Positions 45,620 through 55,737 of a stretch of DNA of 64,000 bases are shown here, in pieces (the first letter of the stretch is position 1; the number at the start of each line of letters is the position of its first letter). Source of the stretch: Auanema rhodensis. Lineage: Eukaryota > Nematoda > Chromadorea > Rhabditida > Rhabditidae. The notes below the pieces were generated by a model. That model saw nothing but the letters and a program-made list of their open reading frames with translations, had not been told where the DNA came from and did not search any database. The stretch covers positions 12,338,001-12,402,000 of the forward strand of contig OZ059899.1 in NCBI GenBank assembly GCA_964057225.1, written 5' to 3'. The position numbers and the translations under genes are program-made.

Positions 45620-46037
45620 GAATCCTTTTATTATATAAAACATTTTGATATATACGAAGGGTCGACAAGAACCATTTGAGCATCAAGAGTTTCAACAGAC
45701 AACAGGTGAGATGGCCGAGCGGTCTAAGGCGCTGGTTTAAGGCACCAGTCTCTTCGGAGGCGTGGGTTCGAATCCCACTCTCATCAGAATCCTTTTATTG
45801 TATAAAACATTTTGATATATACGAAGGGTCGATCGGGATCATTTGATTATCAAGAGTTTCAACAGACAACAGGTGAGATGGCCGAGCGGTCTAAGGCGCT
45901 GGTTTAAGGCACCAGTCTCTTCGGAGGCGTGGGTTCGAATCCCACTCTCATCAGAATCCTTTTATTGTATAAAACATTTTGATATATACGAAGGGTCGAT
46001 CGGGATCATTTGATTATCAAGAGTTTCAACAGACACA

Positions 46038-46119
46038 GGTGAGATGGCCGAGCGGTCTAAGGCGCTGGTTTAAGGCACCAGTCTCTTCGGAGGCGTGGGT
46101 TCGAATCCCACTCTCATCA
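46038..46119 (+). tRNA. tRNA-Leu(AAG) after a 1-bp spacer deletion
   Basis: The tRNA body is consensus. The 5' flank reads CAGACACAGG instead of CAGACAACAGG, the only kind of indel I found between full units; the same flank precedes the copy at 53226. Confidence 0.9.
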
Positions 46120-49100
46120 GAATCCTTTTATTGTATAAAACATTTTGATATATACGAAGGGTCGACAAGAACCATTTGAGCTTTAAGAGTTTCAACAGAC
46201 AACAGGTGAGATGGCCGAGCGGTCTAAGGCGCTGGTTTAAGGCACCAGTCTCTTCGGAGGCGTGGGTTCGAATCCCACTCTCATCAGAATCCTTTTATTA
46301 TATAAAACATTTTGATATATACGAAGGGTCGACAAGAACCATTTAGGCATCAAGAGTTTCAACAGACAACAGGTGAGATGGCCGAGCGGTCTAAGGCGCT
46401 GGTTTAAGGCACCAGTCTCTTCGGAGGCGTGGGTTCGAATCCCACTCTCATCAGAATCCTTTTATTGTAAAAAACATTTTGATATATACGAAGGGTCGAT
46501 CGGGATCATTTGATTATCAAGAGTTTCAACTGACAACAGGTGAGATGGCCGAGCGGTCTAAGGCGCTGGTTTAAGGCACCAGTCTCTTCGGAGGCGTGGG
46601 TTCGAATCCCACTCTCATCAGAATCCTTTTATTGCATAAAACATTTTGATATATACGAAGGGTCGACAAGAACCATTTGAGCTTCAAGAGTTTCAACAGA
46701 CAACAGGTGAGATGGCCGAGCGGTCTAAGGCGCTGGTTTAAGGCACCAGTCTCTTCGGAGGCGTGGGTTCGAATCCCACTCTCATCAGAGTCCTTTTATT
46801 ATATAAAACATTTTGATATATACGAAGGGTCGACAAGAACCATTTGAGCTTCAAGAGTTTCAACAGACAACAGGTGAGATGGCCGAGCGGTCTAAGGCGC
46901 TGGTTTAAGGCACCAGTCTCTTCGGAGGCGTGGGTTCGAATCCCACTCTCATCAGAATCCTTTTATTGTATAAAACATTTTGATATATACGAAGGGTCGA
47001 CAAGAACCATTTGAGCTTCAAGAGTTTCAACAGACAACAGGTGAGATGGCCGAGTGGTCTAAGGCGCTGGTTTAAGGCACCAGTCTCTTCGGAGGCGTGG
47101 GTTCGAATCCCACTCTCATCAGAATCCTTTTATTATATAAAACATTTTGATATATACGAAGGGTCGACAAGAACCATTTGAGCATCAAGAGTTTCAACAG
47201 ACAACAGGTGAGATGGCCGAGCGGTCTAAGGCGCTGGTTTAAGGCACCAGTCTCTTCGGAGGCGTGGGTTCGAATCCCACTCTCATCAGAATCCTTTTAT
47301 TGTATAAAACATTTTGATATATACGAAGGGTCGATCGGGATCATTTGATTATCAAGAGTTTCAACAGACAACAGGTGAGATGGCCGAGCGGTCTAAGGCG
47401 CTGGTTTAAGGCACCAGTCTCTTCGGAGGCGTGGGTTCGAATATCACTCTCATCAGAATCCTTTTATTGTATAAAACCTTTTGATATATACGAAGGGTCG
47501 ATCGGGATCATTTGATTATCAAGAGTTTCAACAGACAACAGGTGAGATGGCCGAGCGGTCTAAGGCGCTGGTTTAAGGCACCAGTCTCTTCGGAGGCGTG
47601 GGTTCGAATCCCACTCTCATCAGAATCCTTTTATTGTATAAAACATTTTGATATATACGAAGGGTCGATCGGGATCATTTGATTATCAAGAGTTTCAACA
47701 GACAACAGGTGAGATGGCCGAGCGGTCTAAGGCGCTGGTTTAAGGCACCAGTCTCTTCGGAGGCGTGGGTTCGAATCCCACTCTCATCAGAATCCTTTTA
47801 TTGTATAAAACATTTTGATATATACGAAGGGTCGACAAGAACCATTTGAGCTTCAAGAGTTTCAACAGACAACAGGTGAGATGGCCGAGTGGTCTAAGGC
47901 GCTGGTTTAAGGCACCAGTCGCTTCGGAGGCGTGGGTTCGAATCCCACTCTCATCAGAATCCTTTTATTATATAAAACATTTTGATATATACGAAGGGTC
48001 GACAAGAACCATTTGAGCATCAAGAGTTTCAACAGACAACAGGTGAGATGGCCGAGCGGTCTAAGGCGCTGGTTTAAGGCACCAGTCTCTTCGGAGGCGT
48101 GGGTTCGAATCCCACTCTCATCAGAATCCTTTTATTGTATAAAACATTTTGATATATACGAAGGGTCGATCGGGATCATTTGATTATCAAGAGTTTCAAC
48201 AGACAACAGGTGAGATGGCCGAGCGGTCTAAGGCGCTGGTTTAAGGCACCAGTCTCTTCGGAGGCGTGGGTTCGAATATCACTCTCATCAGAATCCTTTT
48301 ATTATATAAAACATTTTGATATATACGAAGGGTCGACAAGAACCATTTGAGCATCAAGAGTTTCAACTGACAACAGGTGAGATGGCCGAGCGGTCTAAGG
48401 CGCTGGTTTAAGGCACCAGTCTCTTCGGAGGCGTGGGTTCGAATCCCACTCTCATCAGAATCCTTTTATTGTATAAAACATTTTGATATATACGAAGGGT
48501 CGACAAGAACCATTTGAGCTTTAAGAGTTTCAACAGACAACAGGTGAGATGGCCGAGCGGTCTAAGGCGCTGGTTTAAGGCACCAGTCTCTTCGGAGGCG
48601 TGGGTTCGAATCCCACTCTCATCAGAATCCTTTTATTGTATAAAACATTTTGATATATACGAAGGGTCGATCGGGATCATTTGATTGTCAAGAGTTTCAA
48701 CAGACAACAGGTGAGATGGCCGAGCGGTCTAAGGCGCTGGTTTAAGGCACCAGTCTCTTCGGAGGCGTGGGTTCGAATCCCACTCTCATCAGAATCCTTT
48801 TATTGTATAAAACATTTTGATATATACGAAGAGTCGACAAGAACCATTTGAGCTTCAAGAGTTTCAACAGACAACAGGTGAGATGGCCGAGCGGTCTAAG
48901 GCGCTGGTTTAAGGCACCAGTCTCTTCGGAGGCGTGGGTTCGAATCCCACTCTCATCAGAATCCTTTTATTATATAAAACATTTTGATATATACGAAGGG
49001 TCGACAAGAACCATTTGAGCATCAAGAGTTTCAACAGACAACAGGTGAGATGGCCGAGCGGTCTTAGGCGCTGGTTTAAGGCACCAGTCTCTTCGGAGGC

Positions 49101-49377
49101 GTGGGTTCGAATCCCACTCTCATCAGAATCCTTTTATTATATAAAACATTTTGATATATACGAAGGATCGACAAGAACCATTTGAGCATCAAGAGTTTCA
49201 ACAGACAACAGGTGAGATGGCCGAGCGGTCTTAGGCGCTGGTTTAAGGCACCAGTCTCTTCGGAGGCGTGGGTTCGAATCCCACTCTCATCAGAATCCTT
49301 TTATTATATAAAACATTTTGATATATACGAAGGGTCGATCGGGATCATTTGTTTATCAAGAGTTTCAACAGACAACA

Positions 49378-49459
49378 GGTGAAATGGCCGAGCGGTCTTA
49401 GGCGCTGGTTTAAGGCACCAGTCTCTTCGGAGGCGTGGGTTCGAATCCCACTCTCATCA
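49378..49459 (+). tRNA. tRNA-Leu(AAG), acceptor and D-arm variant
   Basis: Starts GGTGAAA (A-C mismatch in the acceptor stem) and has GGTCTTAGGC in the D arm. The neighbouring copies 49044 and 49211 share the CTTAGG change but not the acceptor change, showing stepwise spread. Confidence 0.85.
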
Positions 49460-50713
49460 GAATCCTTTTATTATATAAAACATTTTGATATATACGAAGG
49501 GTCGACAAGAACCATTTGAGCATCAAGAGTTTCAACAGACAACAGGTGAGATGGCCGAGCGGTCTAAGGCGCTGGTTTAAGGCACCAGTCTCTTCGGAGG
49601 CGTGGGTTCGAATCCCACTCTCATCAGAATCCTTTTATTGTATAAAACATTTTGATATATACGAAGGGTCGATCGGGATCATTTGATTATCAAGAGTTTC
49701 AACTGACAACAGGTGAGATGGCCGAGCGGTCTAAGGCGCTGGTTTAAGGCACCAGTCTCTTCGGAGGCGTGGGTTCGAATCCCACTCTCATCAGAATCCT
49801 TTTATTATATAAAACATTTTGATATATACGAAGTGTCGACAAGAACCATTTGAACATCAAGAGTTTCAACTGACAACAGGTGAGATGGCCGAGCGGTCTA
49901 AGGCGCTGGTTTAAGGCACCAGTCTCTTCGGAGGCGTTGGTTCGAATCCCACTCTCATCAGAATCCTTTTATTATATAAAACATTTTGACATATACGAAG
50001 GGTCGACAAGAACCATTTGAACATCAAGAGTTTCAACAGACAACAGGTGAGATGGCCGAGCGGTCTAAGGCGCTGGTTTAAGGCACCAGTCTCTTCGGAG
50101 GCGTGGGTTCGAATCCCACTCTCATCAGAATCCTTTTATTGTATAAAACATTTTGATATATACGAAGGGTCGACAAGAACCATTTGAGCTTTAAGAGTTT
50201 CAACAGACAACAGGTGAGATGGCCGAGCGGTCTAAGGCGCTGGTTTAAGGCACCAGTCTCTTCGGAGGCGTGGGTTCGAATATCACTCTCATCAGAATCC
50301 TTTTATTATATAAAACATTTTGATATATACGAAGGGTCGACAAGAACCATTTGAGCATCAAGAGTTTCAACTGACAACAGGTGAGATGGCCGAGCGGTCT
50401 AAGGCGCTGGTTTAAGGCACCAGTCTCTTCGGAGGCGTGGGTTCGAATCCCACTCTCATCAGAATCCTTTTATTGTATAAAACATTTTGATATATACGAA
50501 GGGTCGACAAGAACCATTTGAGCTTTAAGAGTTTCAACAGACAACAGGTGAGATGGCCGAGCGGTCTAAGGCGCTGGTTTAAGGCACCAGTCTCTTCGGA
50601 GGCGTGGGTTCGAATCCCACTCTCATCAGAGTCCTTTTATTATATAAAACATTTTGATATCTACGAAGGGTCGACAAGAACCATTTGAGCATCAAGAGTT
50701 TCAACAGACAACA

Positions 50714-50795
50714 GGTGAGATGGCCGAGCGGTCTAAGGCGCTGGTTTAAGGCACCAGTCTCTTCGGAGGCGTGGGTTCGAATCCCACTCTCATCA
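50714..50795 (+). tRNA. tRNA-Leu(AAG), last copy of block 3
   Basis: Consensus copy; the solo LTR begins 20 nt after its 3' end. Confidence 0.95.
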
Positions 50796-50814
50796 GAATC
50801 CTTTTATTATATAA

Positions 50815-51653
50815 CGTTCCGTTATGCTCCTGCGTCGATAATATAAACCATTGTAGTTTATACCATGACGCGAATAGTATTCCTTGGTGTAGCGGTAAGA
50901 ATACAGAGCATAAGGTCAATCATAAGATAAAAGAGAGAAAGATTTATTGACATGAAACTACAACAATAATATACAAAGATAAAGATACATTACAATAAGA
51001 TAAATAAAAGTATAGAGACTAAACTACAAGCCGTCCATGAGCTTGCTAAGAGGCGAACTCCCGACCAAGGGAACGAGGGAAGGCGGAGCCATTCCTCGGT
51101 CCTCTGGTCGTCTGGCTCTAACCCTTCAGCTACATACAGTCCTGTGCGAAATAGTTGGGACACTCACTAGAAACCCTTGTACCTTCTCAGACAAACTACA
51201 AAAATTCAGAAAAAATATATTTTGGGTGTTAAAAAACGATAATGAATTCAGAAAAAATCTTCAAAATTTTAAAAATCATGTTGAAAAGTATTTTCTGAAG
51301 TCTTGAATCTATGCCATAGGAAAAACTTGGTTATTGATCGAGCTCTGTGCTCAGAATGATTTAAAGATATTTTTAATAAATTAACTTGTTTCTAATCTCA
51401 AATTTTGTTATATTAAGAAGGATTATTCAAAATAGTCAAAAAACACTATTTTTCCTTATAAATTTAGAAATCTCATTGAAATCAGTTTTCATTATATTAA
51501 CATATATTTTGACTGAATATAAACTAAACGCAAAATGTTTGAAATTAAAAAAAAAATTTTTTTTGTAGTTTGAAGGGGAATTCTGGGGCCTCTAACATAG
51601 GGGTGTCCCAACTATTTCGCACAGGACTGTATATGGGGAGTCCGAATAGACCG
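50815..51653 (-). mobile_element. solo LTR of element A family, interrupted by a MITE (copy 1)
   Basis: The LTR sequence of element A (with a few differences such as TACCATGACGCGAATAG) starts at 50815 and resumes after the MITE, ending GAATAGACCG at 51653, a mutated form of the usual end. The target duplication is ATAA (50811-50814, 51654-51657). No internal retroelement sequence remains, so it arose by LTR-LTR recombination. Confidence 0.9.
51137..51629. mobile_element. Tc1/mariner-type MITE nested in the solo LTR (copy 1)
   Basis: 493 bp with perfect 27-bp terminal inverted repeats beginning CAGTCCTGTGCGAAATAG, flanked by TA duplications (51135-51136, 51630-51631). The uninterrupted LTR of A has a single TA at this place. 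There is no transposase; the 89- and 60-aa ORFs inside are too short and AT-rich to support. CAGT ends plus TA target point to the Tc1/mariner superfamily. Confidence 0.9.
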
Positions 51654-51723
51654 ATAAAATTTTTTGATATATACGAAGGGTCGACAAGAACCATTTGAGC
51701 ATCAAGAGTTTCAACTGACAACA

Positions 51724-54142
51724 GGTGAGATGGCCGAGCGGTCTAAGGCGCTGGTTTAAGGCACCAGTCTCTTCGGAGGCGTGGGTTCGAATCCCACTCT
51801 CATCAGATTCCTTTTATTATATAAAACATTTTGATATATACGAAGTGTCGACAAGAACCATTTGATCATCAAGAGTTTCAACTGACAACAGGTGAGATGG
51901 CCGAGCGGTCTAAGGCGCTGGTTTAAGGCACCAGTCTCTTCGGAGGCGTGGGTTCGAATCCCACTCTCATCAGAATCCTTTTATTGTATAAAACATTTTG
52001 ATATATACGAAGTGTCGACAAGAACCATTTGAGCATCAAGAGTTTCAACTGACAACAGGTGAGATGGCCGAGCGGTCTAAGGCGCTGGTTTAAGGCACCA
52101 GTCTCTTCGGAGGCGTGGGTTCGAATCCCACTCTCATCAGAATCCTTTTATTATATAAAACATTTTGATATATACGAAGGGTCGATCGGGATCATTTGAG
52201 CATCAAGAGTTTCAACAGACAACAGGTGAGATGGCCGAGCGGTCTAAGGCGCTGGTTTAAGGCACCAGTCTCTTCGGAGGCGTGGGTTCGAATCCCACTC
52301 TCATCAGAATCCTTTTATTATATAAAATATTTTGTTATCTACGAAGGGTCGACAAGAACCATTTGAGCATCAAGAGTTTCAACAGACAACAGGTGAGATG
52401 GCCGAGCGGTCTAAGGCGCTGGTTTAAGGCACCAGTCTCTTCGGAGGCGTGGGTTCGAATCCCACTCTCATCAGAATCCTTTTATTATATAAAACATTTT
52501 GATATATACGAAGTGTCGACAAGAACCATTTGAGCATCAAGAGTTTCAACTGACAACAGGTGAGATGGCCGAGCGGTCTAAGGCGCTGATTTAAGGCACC
52601 AGTCTCTTCGGAGGCGTGGGTTCGAATCCCACTCTCATCAGAATCCTTTTATTGTATAAAACATTTTGATATATACGAAGTGTCGACAAGAACCATTTGA
52701 GCATCAAGAGTTTCAACTGACAACAGGTGAGATGGCCGAGCGGTCTAAGGCGCTGGTTTAAGGCACCAGTCTCTTCGGAGGCGTGGGTTCGAATCCCACT
52801 CTCATCAGAATCCTTTTATTATATAAAACATTTTGATATATACGAAGGGTCGATCGGGATCATTTGAGCATCAAGAGTTTCAACAGACAACAGGTGAGAT
52901 GGCCGAGCGGTCTAAGGCGCTGGTTTAAGGCACCAGTCTCTTCGGAGGCGTGGGTTCGAATCCCACTCTCATCAGAATCCTTTTATTATATAAAATATTT
53001 TGTTATCTACGAAGGGTCGACAAGAACCATTTGAGCATCAAGAGTTTCAACAGACAACAGGTGAGATGGCCGAGCGGTCTAAGGCGCTGGTTTAAGGCAC
53101 CAGTCTCTTCGGAGGCGTGGGTTCGAATCCCACTCTCATCAGAATCCTTTTATTGTATAAAACATTTTGATATATACGAAGGGTCGATCGGGATCATTTG
53201 ATTATCAAGAGTTTCAACAGACACAGGTGAGATGGCCGAGCGGTCTAAGGCGCTGGTTTAAGGCACCAGTCTCTTCGGAGGCGTGGGTTCGAATCCCACT
53301 CTCATCAGAATCCTTTTATTATATAAAACATTTTGATATATACGAAGGGTCGATCGGGATCATTTGATTATCAAGAGTTTCAACAGACAACAGGTGAGAT
53401 GGCCGAGCGGTCTTAGACGCTGGTTTAAGGCACCAGTCTCTTCGGAGGCGTGGGTTCGAATCCCACTCTCATCAGAATCCTTTTATTATATAAAACATTT
53501 TGATATATACGAAGGGTCGACAAGAACCATTTGAGCATCAAGAGTTTCAACAGACAACAGGTGAGATGGCCGAGCGGTCTAAGGCGCTGGTTTAAGGCAC
53601 CAGTCTCTTCGGAGGCGTGGGTTCGAATCCCACTCTCATCAGAATCCTTTTATTGTATAAAACATTTTGATATATACGAAGGGTCGATCGGGATCATTTG
53701 ATTATCAAGAGTTTCAACAGACAACAGGTGAGATGGCCGAGCGGTCTAAGGCGCTGGTTTAAGGCACCAGTCTCTTCGGAGGCGTGGGTTCGAATATCAC
53801 TCTCATCAGAATCCTTTTATTATATAAAACATTTTGATATATACGAAGGGTCGACAAGAACCATTTGAGCATCAAGAGTTTCAACTGACAACAGGTGAGA
53901 TGGCCGAGCGGTCTAAGGCGCTGGTTTAAGGCACCAGTCTCTTCGGAGGCGTGGGTTCGAATCCCACTCTCATCAGAGTCCTTTTATTATATAAAACATT
54001 TTGATATCTACGAAGGGTCGACAAGAACCATTTGAGCATCAAGAGTTTCAACAGACAACAGGTGAGATGGCCGAGCGGTCTAAGGCGCTGGTTTAAGGCA
54101 CCAGTCTCTTCGGAGGCGTGGGTTCGAATCCCACTCTCATCA
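51724..54142 (+). repeat. tRNA-Leu(AAG) tandem array, block 4: 15 copies
   Basis: Starts 51724 + 167k for k = 0-8, then 53226, 53393, 53560, 53727, 53894, 54061; one 1-bp spacer deletion precedes 53226. The copy at 52559 has CTGAT for CTGGT (A-C mismatch in the anticodon stem), 53393 has TCTTAGACGC in the D arm, and 53727 has the AATATCAC defect. Confidence 0.95.
52559..52640 (+). tRNA. tRNA-Leu(AAG), anticodon-stem variant (CTGAT)
   Basis: The 5' anticodon stem has A for G, making an A-C mismatch one pair from the loop; the anticodon is still AAG. Confidence 0.85.
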
Positions 54143-54161
54143 GAATCCTTTTATTATATAA

Positions 54162-55000
54162 CGTTCCGTTATGCTCCTGCGTCGATAATATAAACCATTG
54201 TAGTTTATACCATGACGCGAATAGTATTCCTTGGTGTAGCGGTAAGAATACAGAGCATAAGGTCAATCATAAGATAAAAGAGAGAAAGATTTATTGACAT
54301 GAAACTACAACAATAATATACAAAGATAAAGATACATTACAATAAGATAAATAAAAGTATAGAGACTAAACTACAAGCCGTCCATGAGCTTGCTAAGAGG
54401 CGAACTCCCGACCAAGGGAACGAGGGAAGGCGGAGCCATTCCTCGGTCCTCTGGTCGTCTGGCTCTAACCCTTCAGCTACATACAGTCCTGTGCGAAATA
54501 GTTGGGACACTCACTAGAAACCCTTGTACCTTCTCAGACAAACTACAAAAATTCAGAAAAAATATATTTTGGGTGTTAAAAAACGATAATGAATTCAGAA
54601 AAAATCTTCAAAATTTTAAAAATCATGTTGAAAAGTATTTTCTGAAGTCTTGAATCTATGCCATAGGAAAAACTTGGTTATTGATCGAGCTCTGTGCTCA
54701 GAATGATTTAAAGATATTTTTAATAAATTAACTTGTTTCTAATCTCAAATTTTGTTATATTAAGAAGGATTATTCAAAATAGTCAAAAAACACTATTTTT
54801 CCTTATAAATTTAGAAATCTCATTGAAATCAGTTTTCATTATATTAACATATATTTTGACTGAATATAAACTAAACGCAAAATGTTTGAAATTAAAAAAA
54901 AAATTTTTTTTGTAGTTTGAAGGGGAATTCTGGGGCCTCTAACATAGGGGTGTCCCAACTATTTCGCACAGGACTGTATATGGGGAGTCCGAATAGACCG
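54162..55000 (-). mobile_element. solo LTR of element A family with MITE (copy 2)
   Basis: Duplicate of 50815-51653, including the mutated end GAATAGACCG. I saw no difference from copy 1. Confidence 0.9.
54484..54976. mobile_element. Tc1/mariner-type MITE (copy 2)
   Basis: Same as 51137-51629 at the 3347-bp offset, with the same TA flanks and inverted repeats. Confidence 0.9.
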
Positions 55001-55070
55001 ATAAAATTTTTTGATATATACGAAGGGTCGACAAGAACCATTTGAGCATCAAGAGTTTCAACTGACAACA

Positions 55071-55319
55071 GGTGAGATGGCCGAGCGGTCTAAGGCGCTG
55101 GTTTAAGGCACCAGTCTCTTCGGAGGCGTGGGTTCGAATCCCACTCTCATCAGAATCCTTTTATTGTATAAAACATTTTGATATATACGAAGTGTCGACA
55201 AGAACCATTTGAGCATCAAGAGTTTCAACTGACAACAGGTGAGATGGCCGAGCGGTCTAAGGCGCTGGTTTAAGGCACCAGTCTCTTCGGAGGCGTGGGT
55301 TCGAATCCCACTCTCATCA
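55071..55319 (+). repeat. tRNA-Leu(AAG) tandem array, block 5: 2 copies
   Basis: Copies at 55071-55152 and 55238-55319, both consensus. The BEL element begins 11 nt after the second, so the array may resume beyond the BEL element outside the window. Confidence 0.95.
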
Positions 55320-55329
55320 GAATCCTTTT

Positions 55330-55579
55330 TGTGGCGATATACCACAAATGTATAGTATGGTTGGAAGTAAAACACAAATTGAATATGTAGAAAAGGGTTT
55401 ATTGATGAATTAACAAGACAAGCACGGAATAAAATCACTGACTGCGAACGTTGAAAATGTAAGACTGATCTCTTCTCGTGGGCGGTCGTCAGCCTGAAAC
55501 AAAGAGTTAGTCATGCCACATGTATAACACAACATGTGGTATGGATAAAAATTACTTAGGAAGTTAGAAGAAAGAAGAA

Positions 55580-55627
<48 letters not shown>

Positions 55628-55737
55628 GAGAGAAGGAGAAACGAATAAAACAATTGTTGAAGATAAAAAAAAATTATGCAAACTCACTCGCTTATCGCGA
55701 CACTCCCGGCAATGCGGGAATGAGAAGAAGGCCTACA
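55330..55737 (-). repeat. probable 3' LTR of the BEL element
   Basis: On the - strand it would run TGTAGG (55737) to GCCACA (55330), 408 bp, with the TGT...ACA ends usual for BEL. AATAAA on the - strand is at 55403-55398. The right boundary is a guess because the partner LTR is outside the window. Confidence 0.45.
55582..55635 (+). repeat. (GA)n microsatellite
   Basis: About 54 bp of nearly pure GA dinucleotides, preceded by a GAAGAAA-rich stretch. If the LTR call is right it lies inside the LTR. Confidence 0.9.

Larger units (their letters stand above)
43868..48542 (+). repeat. 14-unit higher-order repeat, two tandem copies (about 2338 bp)
   Basis: Paired markers are GAGCTTTAAG in the spacer at 43841, 46178 and 48516, the GAGTGG tRNA variant at 44703/47040 and 45538/47875, GTCGCTTCGG in the latter pair, and AATATCAC at 45037/47374. 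The first interval is 1 bp short because of the deletion before 46038. Confidence 0.8.
40194..50795 (+). repeat. tRNA-Leu(AAG) tandem array, block 3: 64 copies
   Basis: Starts run 40194 + 167k for k = 0-34, then 46038 + 167(k-35) for k = 35-63; the shift of 1 bp is a single-base deletion (CAGACACAGG) just before the copy at 46038. Higher-order structure is clear: a T-stem variant (CCCAG) at 40194, 41363 and 42532 marks a 7-unit repeat of 1169 bp, and variants at 44703/47040, 45037/47374 and 45538/47875 mark a 14-unit repeat of 2337 bp. Spacer markers TTTAGGCATC, GAGCTTCAAG and GAGCTTTAAG occur here. Confidence 0.95.
50815..55000 (+). repeat. 3347-bp tandem segmental duplication
   Basis: The solo LTR plus MITE at 50815-51653 recurs at 54162-55000 with a constant offset of 3347 bp and the same internal ORFs. 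The repeat unit is solo LTR + MITE + 15 tRNA units. The duplication therefore postdates LTR insertion, LTR-LTR recombination and MITE insertion, and is best explained by unequal exchange within the array. Confidence 0.9.

Noticed and set aside
3426..53367. Many 66-, 83- and 86-aa ORFs beginning MGSNPTLIRI or containing QQVRWPSGLRRWFK throughout the array
   Set aside because: They are the tRNA and spacer read through in frame, start with GTG in most cases, and repeat at multiples of 167 bp; no coding signal.
2145..55319. Regularly spaced repeats resembling a CRISPR array
   Set aside because: The repeat is an 82-nt tRNA gene, the spacers are themselves repeated, and the context is eukaryotic.
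2145..55319. tRNA-derived SINE interpretation
   Set aside because: No tRNA-unrelated body, no poly(A) or microsatellite tail, no target duplications; the units are head-to-tail with constant length and keep intact tRNA structure.
2286..55319. Assembly artefact producing the array
   Set aside because: Not fully excluded, but distinct element insertions with their own target duplications, ordered variants and higher-order blocks argue for genuine sequence; copy number still needs long reads.
55103..55438. 111-aa minus-strand ORF at the right end of the array
   Set aside because: Reads the complement of tRNA units and LTR; no coding support.
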